The notes below the pieces were generated by a model, which worked only from the letters and a program-made list of their open reading frames with translations, was not told the DNA's origin and made no database searches. The translations under genes and the position numbers were made by a program. Source: Janthinobacterium sp. 1_2014MBL_MicDiv (lineage in GTDB: Bacteria; Pseudomonadota; Gammaproteobacteria; Burkholderiales; Burkholderiaceae_D). Taken from it: a stretch of 64,000 nt of DNA. Below, one piece after another: positions 43,749 through 51,789 of the stretch (positions within the stretch are counted from its first letter, which is position 1; each line of letters starts with the position of its first letter). Location: assembly GCF_001865675.1 (NCBI RefSeq), contig NZ_CP011319.1, forward strand, positions 3,100,001 to 3,164,000, read 5' to 3'.

Positions 43749-44372
43749 TCAGGCGCCCGTGGCGGGCGCGGGAATGGAGATGCCCAGCCGGACGGCCGGG
43801 CGGGCCGCCACGCGGGCGTACCAGGCACGCACGTGCGGCCAGGCAGAAAAGTCGAAGCCGACCAGCCGCGCGATGTGCAGCCAGCCGAAGCTGGCGATAT
43901 CGGCCATCGAATACTCGTCGCCGGCCAGGTAGGCGCAGGCGGCCAGGCGGCCTTCCATGGTGGCGAAGGCCGCGTCGCACAGCTGGCGGAAATGCGCCGC
44001 CGCGGCGGCATTCGCGCCCGCTTCGGCAATCTCGAAATGCACGCGCTGGCCCAGCAGCGGCCCCATGCTGGCCGCGTGGAAGGCCAGCCAGGTGATGGCG
44101 GCCCAGCGCTGCGCGGGGTGCGCCGGCAGCAGGCGCCCCGTCTTCTCGGCCAGGTACAGCAGGATGGCGGCCGATTCGAACACGGTGATGCCCGCCTCGT
44201 GATCGACCAGTACGGGTATGCGGCCGTGCGGATTGAGGGCCAGGAAAGCGGCTTGACGGTGCTCGCCCTGCTCGATGCGCACGTGGCGCAGCCGGTACGG
44301 CAAGCCCAGTTCGGCCAGCGCGATGGTGGCCTTGAAACCGTTGGGCGAACTGTCGGTGTACAGCTCGATCAT
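43749..44372 (-). CDS. Glutathione S-transferase
   Basis: A 207-residue GST. The N-terminal thioredoxin-like domain (1-80) starts MIELYTDSSPNGFKATIALAE and has the cis-Pro GRIPVLVDH and the ESAAILLYLAEKTG glutathione-binding motif. The C-terminal helical domain contains YSMADIASFGWLHIAR. The SPNG motif is that of YghU/YfcG-like proteins. The ATG overlaps the stop of the MFS gene in ATGA, so the two are translationally coupled. Confidence 0.9.
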   Translation of the reverse strand: MIELYTDSSPNGFKATIALAELGLPYRLRHVRIEQGEHRQAAFLALNPHGRIPVLVDHEAGITVFESAAILLYLAEKTGRLLPAHPAQRWAAITWLAFHAASMGPLLGQRVHFEIAEAGANAAAAAHFRQLCDAAFATMEGRLAACAYLAGDEYSMADIASFGWLHIARLVGFDFSAWPHVRAWYARVAARPAVRLGISIPAPATGA

Positions 44373-45766
44373 GGCGTCGCCTCCTGGCGCGCGGCCCTGC
44401 CGGGCAGGATGGCCACGGCGCAGGCCAGGCCCGCCGCCACCAGGCAGGCGGAAACGAGGATGGCGCTGCTGTAGCCTTGCGCGGCCGTGCCGCCGCCGGC
44501 CAGCACGGCGATGCTGACGGCCACGCCCACGGCCAGTCCCACGGCGGAACCGACTTCCTGCGTGGTGGTCAGCATGCCGCCCGCCAGGCCATGGTCCGCT
44601 TCCGGCACGCCGTCGATGCCGGCCACGGTCCAGGCGGGAAAGGCCAGGCCGTAGCCGATGCCGGCCAGCACGGTGCCGGGCAGGATGGACGCGCCCCAGG
44701 CGGACAATGTGGCCAGCGCGCTGCCCAGCAGTGCCAGGCCGCCGATGAACAGCAGCATGCCGCCGACGATGACGGGCTTGGTGCCGCAGCGGGCGATCAG
44801 CGCCGGCCCGGCCCAGGCGCTGGCCAGCGTAAAGGCGATGGCCATGGGCAGCAGTCCCAGCCCCGTGCGCGTGGCGGAAAACCCCAGCACTTCCTGCATG
44901 GCCAGCGCCACGACGACAAAGGTGGGGCCCAGCGCCGTATTGGCCAGCAACGACACCACGTTCGCACCGCCCGTCGAGCGGCGCCAGAAGACGGCCAGCG
45001 GCATCAGCGGCGCGGCCACGCGGCTCTCGACCCAGACGAACAAGGCCAGCAGGGCCAGCGCCGCGGCGACCAGGGCGAACGTGAGCGGGTGCGCCAGGCC
45101 CACATGTTCGCTGTTGGCAAAGGCAAACACCAGCATGGCCGCGCCCGAGGCCACCAGCAGCGCACCCCACACGTCGAGCGTACCGGACGCCGCGGCGGCA
45201 TCGGGTTTGCCTGCCGGCAAGGCGGGCGACAGCGCCAGCACCAGCGCGCCGACGGGTACATTGATCCACAGCACCCAGCGCCAGCCCAGCAGGTCGGTGA
45301 TGAAGCCGCCCAGTATCAGGCCCGCGACAAAGCCGCTGGCCGCCACGGCCGTCCAGGCGCCCAGCGCCCGGTTGCGCTGCGCGGGCTCGGGAAAGACGGC
45401 CAGCAGCAGCGAGAATGCGGCCGGCGAAAACATGGCGGCGCCCAGGCCCTGCAGCGCGCGCGTGGCCACCAGCATGGCCGGGCTGTGCGAAAAGCCGCCG
45501 AGCAGGGACGCCGCCGTAAACAGCAGCACGCCGGCGAGGAAGACGCGGCGGCGGCCGAACATGTCGGCCGCGCGCCCGCCCAGCAGCAGGAAGCCGGCGA
45601 TGGCCACGCCATAGGCGTTGATGACCCACTGCAAGCCGCCCGGGGTGAAGCCCAGGCTGTGCTGGATTTGCGGCAAGGGAATCATGGTGATGGAAAAATC
45701 GAGCAAGGCGACGAATTGCGTCGTGCACAGCAAGATCAGGCAAAGTTGCCGATGTGAAAGTAGCAT
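44369..45766 (-). CDS. MFS drug exporter, DHA2 (14-helix) type
   Basis: A 465-residue efflux protein with about fourteen helices. LLDFSITMIPLPQIQ, LQWVINAYGVAIAGFLLLGGRAADMFGRRRVFLAG (conserved motif A region, quoted in part) and LGWRWVLWINVPVGALVL are typical of DHA2/EmrB-QacA transporters. The start at 45766 follows AGGATGGCT; the ATG two codons earlier lacks a ribosome site. It is first in a MFS-GST-LLM unit, divergent from a LysR regulator, so it probably exports a toxic compound or its glutathione conjugate. Confidence 0.87.
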   Translation of the reverse strand: MLLSHRQLCLILLCTTQFVALLDFSITMIPLPQIQHSLGFTPGGLQWVINAYGVAIAGFLLLGGRAADMFGRRRVFLAGVLLFTAASLLGGFSHSPAMLVATRALQGLGAAMFSPAAFSLLLAVFPEPAQRNRALGAWTAVAASGFVAGLILGGFITDLLGWRWVLWINVPVGALVLALSPALPAGKPDAAAASGTLDVWGALLVASGAAMLVFAFANSEHVGLAHPLTFALVAAALALLALFVWVESRVAAPLMPLAVFWRRSTGGANVVSLLANTALGPTFVVVALAMQEVLGFSATRTGLGLLPMAIAFTLASAWAGPALIARCGTKPVIVGGMLLFIGGLALLGSALATLSAWGASILPGTVLAGIGYGLAFPAWTVAGIDGVPEADHGLAGGMLTTTQEVGSAVGLAVGVAVSIAVLAGGGTAAQGYSSAILVSACLVAAGLACAVAILPGRAARQEATP

Positions 45767-45781
45767 AGCCATCCTATTGAT

Positions 45782-45886
45782 ATAGTTTTACTCAACGTCG
45801 AAATGAGCGTCGCAGGCCCGTATAATGCGTTGCTGTCGAATAAAACTGAAACGATGCTTTTTGCCTCATGACTATAGAAAAACTAT
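45782..45886. promoter_or_regulatory. Inverted ATAGTTTT pair in the LysR divergent promoter
   Basis: ATAGTTTT at 45782-45789 faces AAAACTAT at 45879-45886; the second lies in CTATAGAAAAACTATA, itself a short inverted repeat (TATAG-N5-CTATA). The pair flanks the divergent start region, as expected for sites of the LysR regulator at 45891. Confidence 0.4.
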
Positions 45887-45890
45887 ACCG

Positions 45891-46796
45891 ATGAACCATC
45901 CTTTACCGCTCCAGGCACTGCGCGCCTTTGTCGAAGTGGGCCAGCGCGGCAGCATCAAGGCCGCCGCCGAGGCGCTGCATGTGACGTCGGGTGCCGTCAG
46001 CCAGCAGATCCGCTTGCTCGAAGAGCGGGTCGGCATGGCGCTGTTTACGCGCGAACGCCAGGGTTTGCGCCTGACGGAAGCGGGCGGCAAGGTTCACCCT
46101 GCCCTGCTGGCCGCATTCGCGCAGATCGCCAGCGCCAGCCAGGCGCTGGAAGACATTGCCGGGCGCCAGACGCTGACCATCAGCACGGTGGCCACCTTTG
46201 CCGCCGCCTGGCTGGTGCCGCGCCTGGGCCGCTTCAACCAGCGCCACCCGCAGATCGAGGTGCGCGTGGAAGCCACGTCGGCCCTGGTCGACCTGCGCCG
46301 CGACCGCGTCGACGTGGCGCTGCGCCACGGCCTCGGCGACTATCCGGGCCTGCTGGTGACGCGGCTGATGGCGCCCGTGCTGGTGCCCGTCGCCAGCCCG
46401 GCCCTGGTGGCGGGCCAGCCACCGATAATCGCGCCAGCCGATTGCCTGCGCTACCCGCTGCTGCACGACACGGACCGCGCCGACTGGCCCCTGTGGCTGG
46501 CCGCGCACGGCGCGCCCGATGAGGAGCGTGCGGCGCGCGGTTCCGCCTTCGAGGACGATTTCCTGTTGATACGCGCGGCCGAGGCGGGCCAGGGCTTGGC
46601 CCTCGTGCCGCAGCTGTATGCGCAGGAGGAAATCGCCGCCGGACGCCTGGTGCAGGTGCTGGACCTGCCGTGGCCCGCGCGCTTTGCCTACTACCTGGTG
46701 GCGCGTCCCGATGCGGCCGCGCGCCCCGCCGTGCAGGCGTTCATGGCGTGGATCATCGAAGAGGCACGGGCGGCAGGCGTATCCGGCCAAACTTGA
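45891..46796 (+). CDS. LysR family transcriptional regulator (GcvA-like)
   Basis: A 301-residue LysR regulator. The N-terminal winged helix (3-62) reads LPLQALRAFVEVGQRGSIKAAAEALHVTSGAVSQQI (seen in two blocks), the usual start of GcvA-type regulators; an effector domain follows from about 90 (LTISTVATFAAAWLVPRLG, DVALRHGLGDYPGL). The ATG at 45891 is chosen because it aligns the helix-turn-helix near the N-terminus. It is divergent from the MFS-GST-LLM operon and is its likely regulator. Confidence 0.9.
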   Translation: MNHPLPLQALRAFVEVGQRGSIKAAAEALHVTSGAVSQQIRLLEERVGMALFTRERQGLRLTEAGGKVHPALLAAFAQIASASQALEDIAGRQTLTISTVATFAAAWLVPRLGRFNQRHPQIEVRVEATSALVDLRRDRVDVALRHGLGDYPGLLVTRLMAPVLVPVASPALVAGQPPIIAPADCLRYPLLHDTDRADWPLWLAAHGAPDEERAARGSAFEDDFLLIRAAEAGQGLALVPQLYAQEEIAAGRLVQVLDLPWPARFAYYLVARPDAAARPAVQAFMAWIIEEARAAGVSGQT

Positions 46797-46834
46797 TGTA
46801 GATCATAATTTTTTGAACAAGCTCTTGCTATCCT
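46793..46834 (+). promoter_or_regulatory. Class II FNR/ANR-dependent promoter for phaC
   Basis: TTGAT-GTAG-ATCAT (46793-46806) matches the FNR consensus TTGAT-N4-ATCAA at nine of ten positions. An extended -10 (TGC-TATCCT, hexamer 46829-46834) sits so that the box is centred at -41.5 from an expected start at 46841, the exact class II geometry. Anaerobic activation of phaC and the stress-protein gene is implied. Confidence 0.75.
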
Positions 46835-46858
46835 GTAAAAAAATGACGGGAGTTCCGG

Positions 46859-48652
46859 ATGAGCAAGAAGCCGCAGCTAGCAACGGCACATGAACGCGCA
46901 GGCAGCGCCTGGCAAGGCGCGCCCGTGCCCGATTACCCGGAAAGCGCGCCGGAAGGCGCCACCCTGGACCTGCTGCTGAATGCCTGGCTGGGCAAGTTCA
47001 CGGGCGGCATCTCGCCCGTCGCCCTGGGCAATGCCTATGCGGACTGGCTCGGCCACCTGGCGCTGGCGCCATCGAAACAGCAAACCCTGCTGCTGGAAGC
47101 GTGGAAGAAGATCGACCGCTGGCAGCAGTACGCCATGCATGCGGCGCTGCCGGGCGCCAGCGCGCAACCGCCGTGCATTGCCCCGCTGCCGCAGGACCGC
47201 CGCTTCGACGACCCGGCCTGGCAGCGCTGGCCCTACAACCTGGTCTACCAGGGCTTTCTGCTGCAGCAGCAGTGGTGGCACCGCGCCACGACGGGCGTGC
47301 GCGGCGTCTCGCCGCACCACGAGGATGTCGTCACGTTTACCGTGCGCCAGTGGCTCGACATGCTGGCGCCGTCGAACTTCCCGCTGACCAATCCCGTGGT
47401 GCGGCAGGCCACGCTGGAGAGCGGCAGCGCCAACCTGGCGCGCGGCATGGCCCGCGCGGCCGACGACTGGCAGCACGCGGCCATGGGACCATATGCGCCC
47501 GATGCGCGCCGCTATCAAGTGGGCGGGAACGTGGCCGTCACGCCGGGCAAGGTCGTGTACCGCAACGACTTGATCGAATTGATCCAGTACGCGCCAACGA
47601 CGGCCAAGGTGCACGCGACGCCCGTGCTGTTCGTGCCCGCCTGGATCATGAAGTTCTATATTCTCGACCTGTCGCCGCACAATTCCCTGGTGCGCTACCT
47701 GGTCGGGCAGGGCCACACGGTGTTCATGATTTCGTGGAAAAACCCGGGCGAGGAAGACCGCGAGCTGTCGCTGGAAGACTACCGCCAGCTGGGCGTGATG
47801 GCCGCGCTCGACGCGGTGGCGGCCATCGCGCGGGCGCCGCAGGTGCACGCCGTCGGCTATTGCCTGGGCGGCACCCTGCTGGCGATCGCCGCCGCCAGCA
47901 TGGCGCGCGACGGCGACACGCGCCTGGCCAGCCTGACGATGCTGGCGTCGCAGGTGGACTTCAAGGAACCGGGCGAGCTGTCGCTGTTCATCGACGAGAG
48001 CCAGGTCAGCTTCCTGGAAGCGGCCATGTGGAAGCAGGGCTATCTCGATACGCGGCAGATGGCGGGCGCCTTCCAGCTGCTGCGCTCGAACGACCTGATC
48101 TGGTCGCGCCGGCTGAACCACTATCTGCTGGGTCTCGATGAGCAGGACAGCGACCTGATGGCGTGGAACGCGGACGCTACGCGCATGCCTTGCCGCATGC
48201 ACTCGGAATACCTGCGCCGCCTGTTCCTGCACAACGACCTGGCCGAAGGCCGCTACCGCACGGCGGGCCGCCACATCGCCCTGCCCGACATCGACGCGCC
48301 CATCTTCGCCGTGGGCACCTTGACGGACCACGTGGCGCCGTGGCGCTCCGTCTACAAGCTGCAGCTGCTCACCGACACGGACGTCACCTTTCTGCTGACC
48401 TCGGGCGGCCACAATGCGGGCGTCGTCTCGCCACCGGGCCAGGCGCGCCGCAGCTACCAGCTGGCCACGCACCGCCACGACGATGCGTATATCGACGCGG
48501 ACAGCTGGCAGCGGGACGTGCCGCACCAGCAGGGTTCATGGTGGCCTGCCTGGCAGGCCTGGCTGGCGGAACGCTCGGGCGGGCGGGCGACGCCGCCGGC
48601 GATGGGCGGCGCCCTGGGCGACGCACCGGGCAGTTATGTGCTGCAGCCTTGA
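46859..48652 (+). CDS. phaC: Polyhydroxyalkanoate synthase, class I (PhaC)
   Basis: A 597-residue polymerase joining hydroxyacyl-CoA units into PHA/PHB granules. The lipase-like box is GYCLGG with the catalytic Cys335; the other triad members are Asp490 (GTLTDHVAPW) and His518 (TSGGHNAGVVSPP). FVPAWIMKFYILDLSP and FMISWKNP are family signatures. Length is that of class I enzymes. No phaA, phaB or phasin gene is adjacent, so this may be an additional synthase, and its FNR-type promoter suggests a role as an electron sink under low oxygen. The ribosome site is GGGAG. Confidence 0.92.
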   Translation: MSKKPQLATAHERAGSAWQGAPVPDYPESAPEGATLDLLLNAWLGKFTGGISPVALGNAYADWLGHLALAPSKQQTLLLEAWKKIDRWQQYAMHAALPGASAQPPCIAPLPQDRRFDDPAWQRWPYNLVYQGFLLQQQWWHRATTGVRGVSPHHEDVVTFTVRQWLDMLAPSNFPLTNPVVRQATLESGSANLARGMARAADDWQHAAMGPYAPDARRYQVGGNVAVTPGKVVYRNDLIELIQYAPTTAKVHATPVLFVPAWIMKFYILDLSPHNSLVRYLVGQGHTVFMISWKNPGEEDRELSLEDYRQLGVMAALDAVAAIARAPQVHAVGYCLGGTLLAIAAASMARDGDTRLASLTMLASQVDFKEPGELSLFIDESQVSFLEAAMWKQGYLDTRQMAGAFQLLRSNDLIWSRRLNHYLLGLDEQDSDLMAWNADATRMPCRMHSEYLRRLFLHNDLAEGRYRTAGRHIALPDIDAPIFAVGTLTDHVAPWRSVYKLQLLTDTDVTFLLTSGGHNAGVVSPPGQARRSYQLATHRHDDAYIDADSWQRDVPHQQGSWWPAWQAWLAERSGGRATPPAMGGALGDAPGSYVLQP

Positions 48653-48697
48653 GCCGAGTCCTCCCTTCCCCCTTTCCCCACTTTCCAGGACGATGCC

Positions 48698-49546
48698 ATG
48701 CCCTACACCACCCTGCTGGTCCACGTAGACAATTCTAGCCACTGCCCGCGGCGCGTCCGCCTGGCAGTGCGCCTGGCCATCGCCGAAGGGGCGCACCTGA
48801 TCGGCTCGGCCATGAGCGGCATCTCGCGCTACGCGTATGGCGGCGGCGTCAACGCCTTGCAGTTCGCGCCGGCGCAAATGCAGGCGCTGCGCGGCCAGGC
48901 CAGCGACGCCTTGCACGACTTCGAGTGCATCGCCCGCGAAGAAGGCTTGTCGGCGTATGAAACGCGCTTCGTCGACGACGACGCGCAAGGCGCCCTGCTG
49001 CTGCAGGCGCGCTATTGCGACTTGCTGATCCTGGGCCAGACGGACGCGCAGGACACGCCCTCGCGCGTGATCGCCGGCACGGCCGAGTACCTGATGCTGC
49101 ATTGCGGCCGCCCCGTGCTGATGGTGCCGCACGCGCCCTCGCCCACGGCGACCGCCGCCATCGGCCAGCGCCCGCTGCTGGCCTGGAACGGCAGCGCCGA
49201 AGCGCTGCGCGCCATCACCGATGCGCTGCCGCTGCTGCGGCGCGCGCAGCAGGTGACCCTGGCCGTCGTCAATTCCCACGCGCAGCCGGCCGCGCATGGC
49301 GAACAGCCGGGCGCCGACCTGGCCCTGTACCTGGCGCGCCACGGCGTCAACGTCGACGTGCTGCAACACGACACGCCGCCTGGCCAGGACGTGGGCGCGG
49401 CCCTGCTGGCCATGGCCGCGCAACGCCGGTGCGACCTGCTGGTGATGGGCTGCTATGGCCACATGCGCCTGCGCGAAACGTTGCTGGGCGGCGTCACGCG
49501 CACGGTGCTGCAGGAGATGACCTTGCCGGTGCTGGTGTCGCACTAG
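48698..49546 (+). CDS. Universal stress protein (UspA family, tandem)
   Basis: A 282-residue protein made of two Usp-like halves: residues 1-140 (YTTLLVHVDNSS, LLILGQTDAQD, HCGRPVLMVPHA) and 150-282 (RPLLAWNGSAEALRAI, LLVMGCYGHMRLRETLLGG, LPVLVSH). The ATP-binding pattern G-2x-G-9x-G is present in the second half as GCYG followed by LGG, but the final Ser/Thr is Gly. It lies 45 bp after phaC and is probably cotranscribed from the FNR-type promoter; tandem Usp proteins are often induced by oxygen limitation. Confidence 0.88.
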   Translation: MPYTTLLVHVDNSSHCPRRVRLAVRLAIAEGAHLIGSAMSGISRYAYGGGVNALQFAPAQMQALRGQASDALHDFECIAREEGLSAYETRFVDDDAQGALLLQARYCDLLILGQTDAQDTPSRVIAGTAEYLMLHCGRPVLMVPHAPSPTATAAIGQRPLLAWNGSAEALRAITDALPLLRRAQQVTLAVVNSHAQPAAHGEQPGADLALYLARHGVNVDVLQHDTPPGQDVGAALLAMAAQRRCDLLVMGCYGHMRLRETLLGGVTRTVLQEMTLPVLVSH

Positions 49547-49655
49547 GAGGCGGTGCCGGCCGGCGCCGTCTTCAGCCTTCCTTCACCCCATCCTCAGCGG
49601 CGCTTCATGCGCGGCGCCGATACTGGCCATGCCCTCATCCCTACAGGAGTACCGC

Positions 49656-50723
49656 ATGACCGGAACCGACGACGCCATCCCCCATTTCCACGCCCGCCGG
49701 CGCCTGCTGTTCGGCATGGGTGCGCTGGCCGGCCTGGCCGCCTGCGGCGGTGGTGGCACGCTGCCATTCGCCGCCGCGGTGACCGACCGGCGCATCGCCG
49801 TCGCCCCCGGCGTCAGCCTGCACGTGCGCGACTGGCGCGGCGCTCCTGGCAGCGAGGACGATGTGATCGTGCTGCTGTCCGGCCTGGGCGGCAATGCGCA
49901 TGCATTCGACAGCCTGGCGCCCGCGCTGGCGCGCCGCCACCGCGTGCTGGCCGTCACGCGCCGCGGCGATGGCTCTTCCAGCAAGCCGCTGCCCGTGGAC
50001 GGCGCCAGCTACGCGCCCGCCACCCTGGTGGCCGACCTGCTGGCCGTGCTCGACGCCTTGCAGGTCCGGCGCATCATCCTGGCCGGCCATTCCATCGCCG
50101 GCAACGAGGTGACCTTGTTCGCCGGCCGCCATCCGGGCCGCGTGCGCGGCGTCGTCTACCTCGACACCACGTTCGACTACAACAATCCCCTGCCCTGGCG
50201 CGGCGAACCGGAACCCGACGAGGATGAGCTGAACCCGCCCGCGCCGGCGCCGGCCGACATGGCGTCGATGGACGCCTCGATCGCCTATGCGCAGCGCATC
50301 CACAAGCAGTGGTGGCCGGCCCTCGATGCCTACTGGCGCGATACGCTGCAGGTGCAGGCCGACGGCTCGGTGCGCCCCGCTACGCCGGCGGCCATCGCCA
50401 CGGCCATGGCCACGGGCGCGTACGCCCATGCCCCCGACTACCGGGCCGTGCGCGCACCGGCGCTGGTGATCGCCGCCCAGCCGGGCAGCCTGCGCGACGT
50501 CACGCCCTGGCTCACGGCGCAGAGCGAACCGCGCCTGCTGGCGGCGACGCGCACCTTCCTGCGCATCTACCCGCAGGCGCACCAGGCCGACTTTGCGCGC
50601 ACCGTGGCGGCGCTGCCGGGCAGCACGCTGCTGGTGCTCGACAACGCCGCCCACGCCGACTTCTTCATCGAGTATGAGACGGCCGTGGTCCATGCCATCG
50701 AAGCCATGCGCTGGGAAAAGTAA
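49656..50723 (+). CDS. Alpha/beta hydrolase, probable lipoprotein
   Basis: A 355-residue hydrolase. The N-terminus has a twin-Arg-containing, hydrophobic export signal ending in LAGLAAC-GGG, so it is probably a lipoprotein. VIVLLSGLGGNAHAFDSLAPAL is the oxyanion-hole strand, the nucleophile Ser lies in GHSIAGNEV, and the His in NAAHADFF. Substrate unknown. The start follows AGGAG. It belongs to no obvious operon. Confidence 0.82.
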   Translation: MTGTDDAIPHFHARRRLLFGMGALAGLAACGGGGTLPFAAAVTDRRIAVAPGVSLHVRDWRGAPGSEDDVIVLLSGLGGNAHAFDSLAPALARRHRVLAVTRRGDGSSSKPLPVDGASYAPATLVADLLAVLDALQVRRIILAGHSIAGNEVTLFAGRHPGRVRGVVYLDTTFDYNNPLPWRGEPEPDEDELNPPAPAPADMASMDASIAYAQRIHKQWWPALDAYWRDTLQVQADGSVRPATPAAIATAMATGAYAHAPDYRAVRAPALVIAAQPGSLRDVTPWLTAQSEPRLLAATRTFLRIYPQAHQADFARTVAALPGSTLLVLDNAAHADFFIEYETAVVHAIEAMRWEK

Positions 50724-50841
50724 AACGCCGGCGGCCATGTGCGCCGGGAAGGTCTACAATGGATGAGCACCTGCCGCCGTGTCGTTCCTTCCAGGCAACT
50801 GCACGGTATACGTCCTTCCCTACACCACAAGGAGTACCCGT

Positions 50842-51540
50842 ATGAGCAAGCAAGCCACCATCGTCCTCGTCCATGGTTTCTGGGGTGGCGCCGCCCACTG
50901 GAGCCGCGTCATCCTGGAATTGCGCCGCCAGGGCCATACGGCCATCCGCGCCGTCGAACTGCCCCTCACCTCGCTGGCCGACGACGCCGAACGCACGCGC
51001 AAGATGGTGGCGCAGGTGCAGGGACCGGTATTGCTGGTGGGCCACTCCTACGGCGGCGCCGTCATCAGCGTGGCCGGCAACGCGCCGAACGTCGTCGGCC
51101 TCGTGTACATCGCCGCCTTCGCCCCCGACGCGGGCGAAAGCCCGGGCAGCATCACCCAGGAACACCCGCCCCTCGGCGCGGCCAACCTGGAAGGCGACAG
51201 CGACGGCTACCTGTGGGTGAAGGCCGAGCAATACCACGACAGCTTTTGCCAGGACCTTGATGCGGAAGAAGGCGCCGTGCTGGGCGTGGTGCAAAAGGCG
51301 CCGCTGGCCAGCACCTTCGGCGACACCGTCAGCGACCCGGCGTGGAAACACAAACCCAGCTGGTACCAGATTTCCAGCGCCGACCGCATGATTGCCCCCG
51401 TCAACCAGGAACGCATGGCGGCGCGCCTGAACGCGAGAAAAGTCATCACCCTGAACGCCAGCCACGCCTCGCTGGCCTCGCGCCCCGCCGAGGTGACGGC
51501 GCTGATCCTGGAAGCAGCGGGCGCCGTGGCGCCGGCATAG
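50842..51540 (+). CDS. Alpha/beta hydrolase (EstC/pyrethroid-esterase-like)
   Basis: A 232-residue cytoplasmic hydrolase. IVLVHGFWGGAAHWSRVI, the nucleophile elbow GHSYGGAVIS, YIAAFAPDAGES and the C-terminal NASHASLASRPAEV match small esterase-like proteins common in soil bacteria. The ATG at 50842 follows AAGGAG. The stop codon lies in a GGCGGC-based tandem repeat. Substrate unknown. Confidence 0.85.
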   Translation: MSKQATIVLVHGFWGGAAHWSRVILELRRQGHTAIRAVELPLTSLADDAERTRKMVAQVQGPVLLVGHSYGGAVISVAGNAPNVVGLVYIAAFAPDAGESPGSITQEHPPLGAANLEGDSDGYLWVKAEQYHDSFCQDLDAEEGAVLGVVQKAPLASTFGDTVSDPAWKHKPSWYQISSADRMIAPVNQERMAARLNARKVITLNASHASLASRPAEVTALILEAAGAVAPA

Positions 51541-51578
51541 GCGGCATAGGCGGCACGGGCGGCACGGGCGGCACGGGC
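51534..51578. repeat. Nine-base tandem repeat GGCGGCAYR
   Basis: Four units (GGCGGCATA, then three GGCGGCACG at 51549-51575) with partial units on each side. The hydrolase stop TAG (51538-51540) is within it. Read-through would encode a Gly-Thr-rich tail. Confidence 0.85.
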
Positions 51579-51609
51579 AAAAAAAAGGCTCCTGGAAACC
51601 AGGAGCCTT
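51579..51609 (-). terminator. Strong Rho-independent terminator, leftward
   Basis: On the minus strand an 11-bp perfect stem AAGGCTCCTGG / CCAGGAGCCTT with a three-base loop, ending in eight T. It ends a leftward transcript, either corA or the candidate RNA at 51579-51725. Confidence 0.92.
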
Positions 51610-51725
51610 GTGGCGTCGGACAGACGATGTGGTCCGCACCGGCGGCTCTGGGGTACAGCGCCGGCCGGACCGCTATCCACGCCAAGGAGGTTCAGCCACC
51701 TGCCATCAACCACCTTCACTAAGAC
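51579..51725 (-). ncRNA. Candidate structured small RNA
   Basis: About 147 nt on the minus strand between corA and the terminator. A GC-rich hairpin (51631-51671) has two perfect 6-bp helices, GGTCCG/CGGACC and CCGGCG/CGCCGG, with a 14-nt loop. It is followed by the strong terminator. An extended -10 (TGC-TACGAT, 51732-51737) lies just upstream, but no good -35. It could instead be the 3' untranslated region of corA. A frame starting at 51728 reads through it but has no ribosome site. Confidence 0.4.
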
Positions 51726-51789
51726 CATTTCATCGTAGCAGCTAATTCGGCGGGAAAACTCTCCAATATTTGCATGCCGCCCGCCGCCG

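Noticed and set aside
51207..51728. Minus-strand frame starting ATG at 51728, running through the structured region and tandem repeat
   Set aside because: No ribosome site, reads through a strong terminator and a repeat, and then opposes the hydrolase gene; more likely non-coding RNA.
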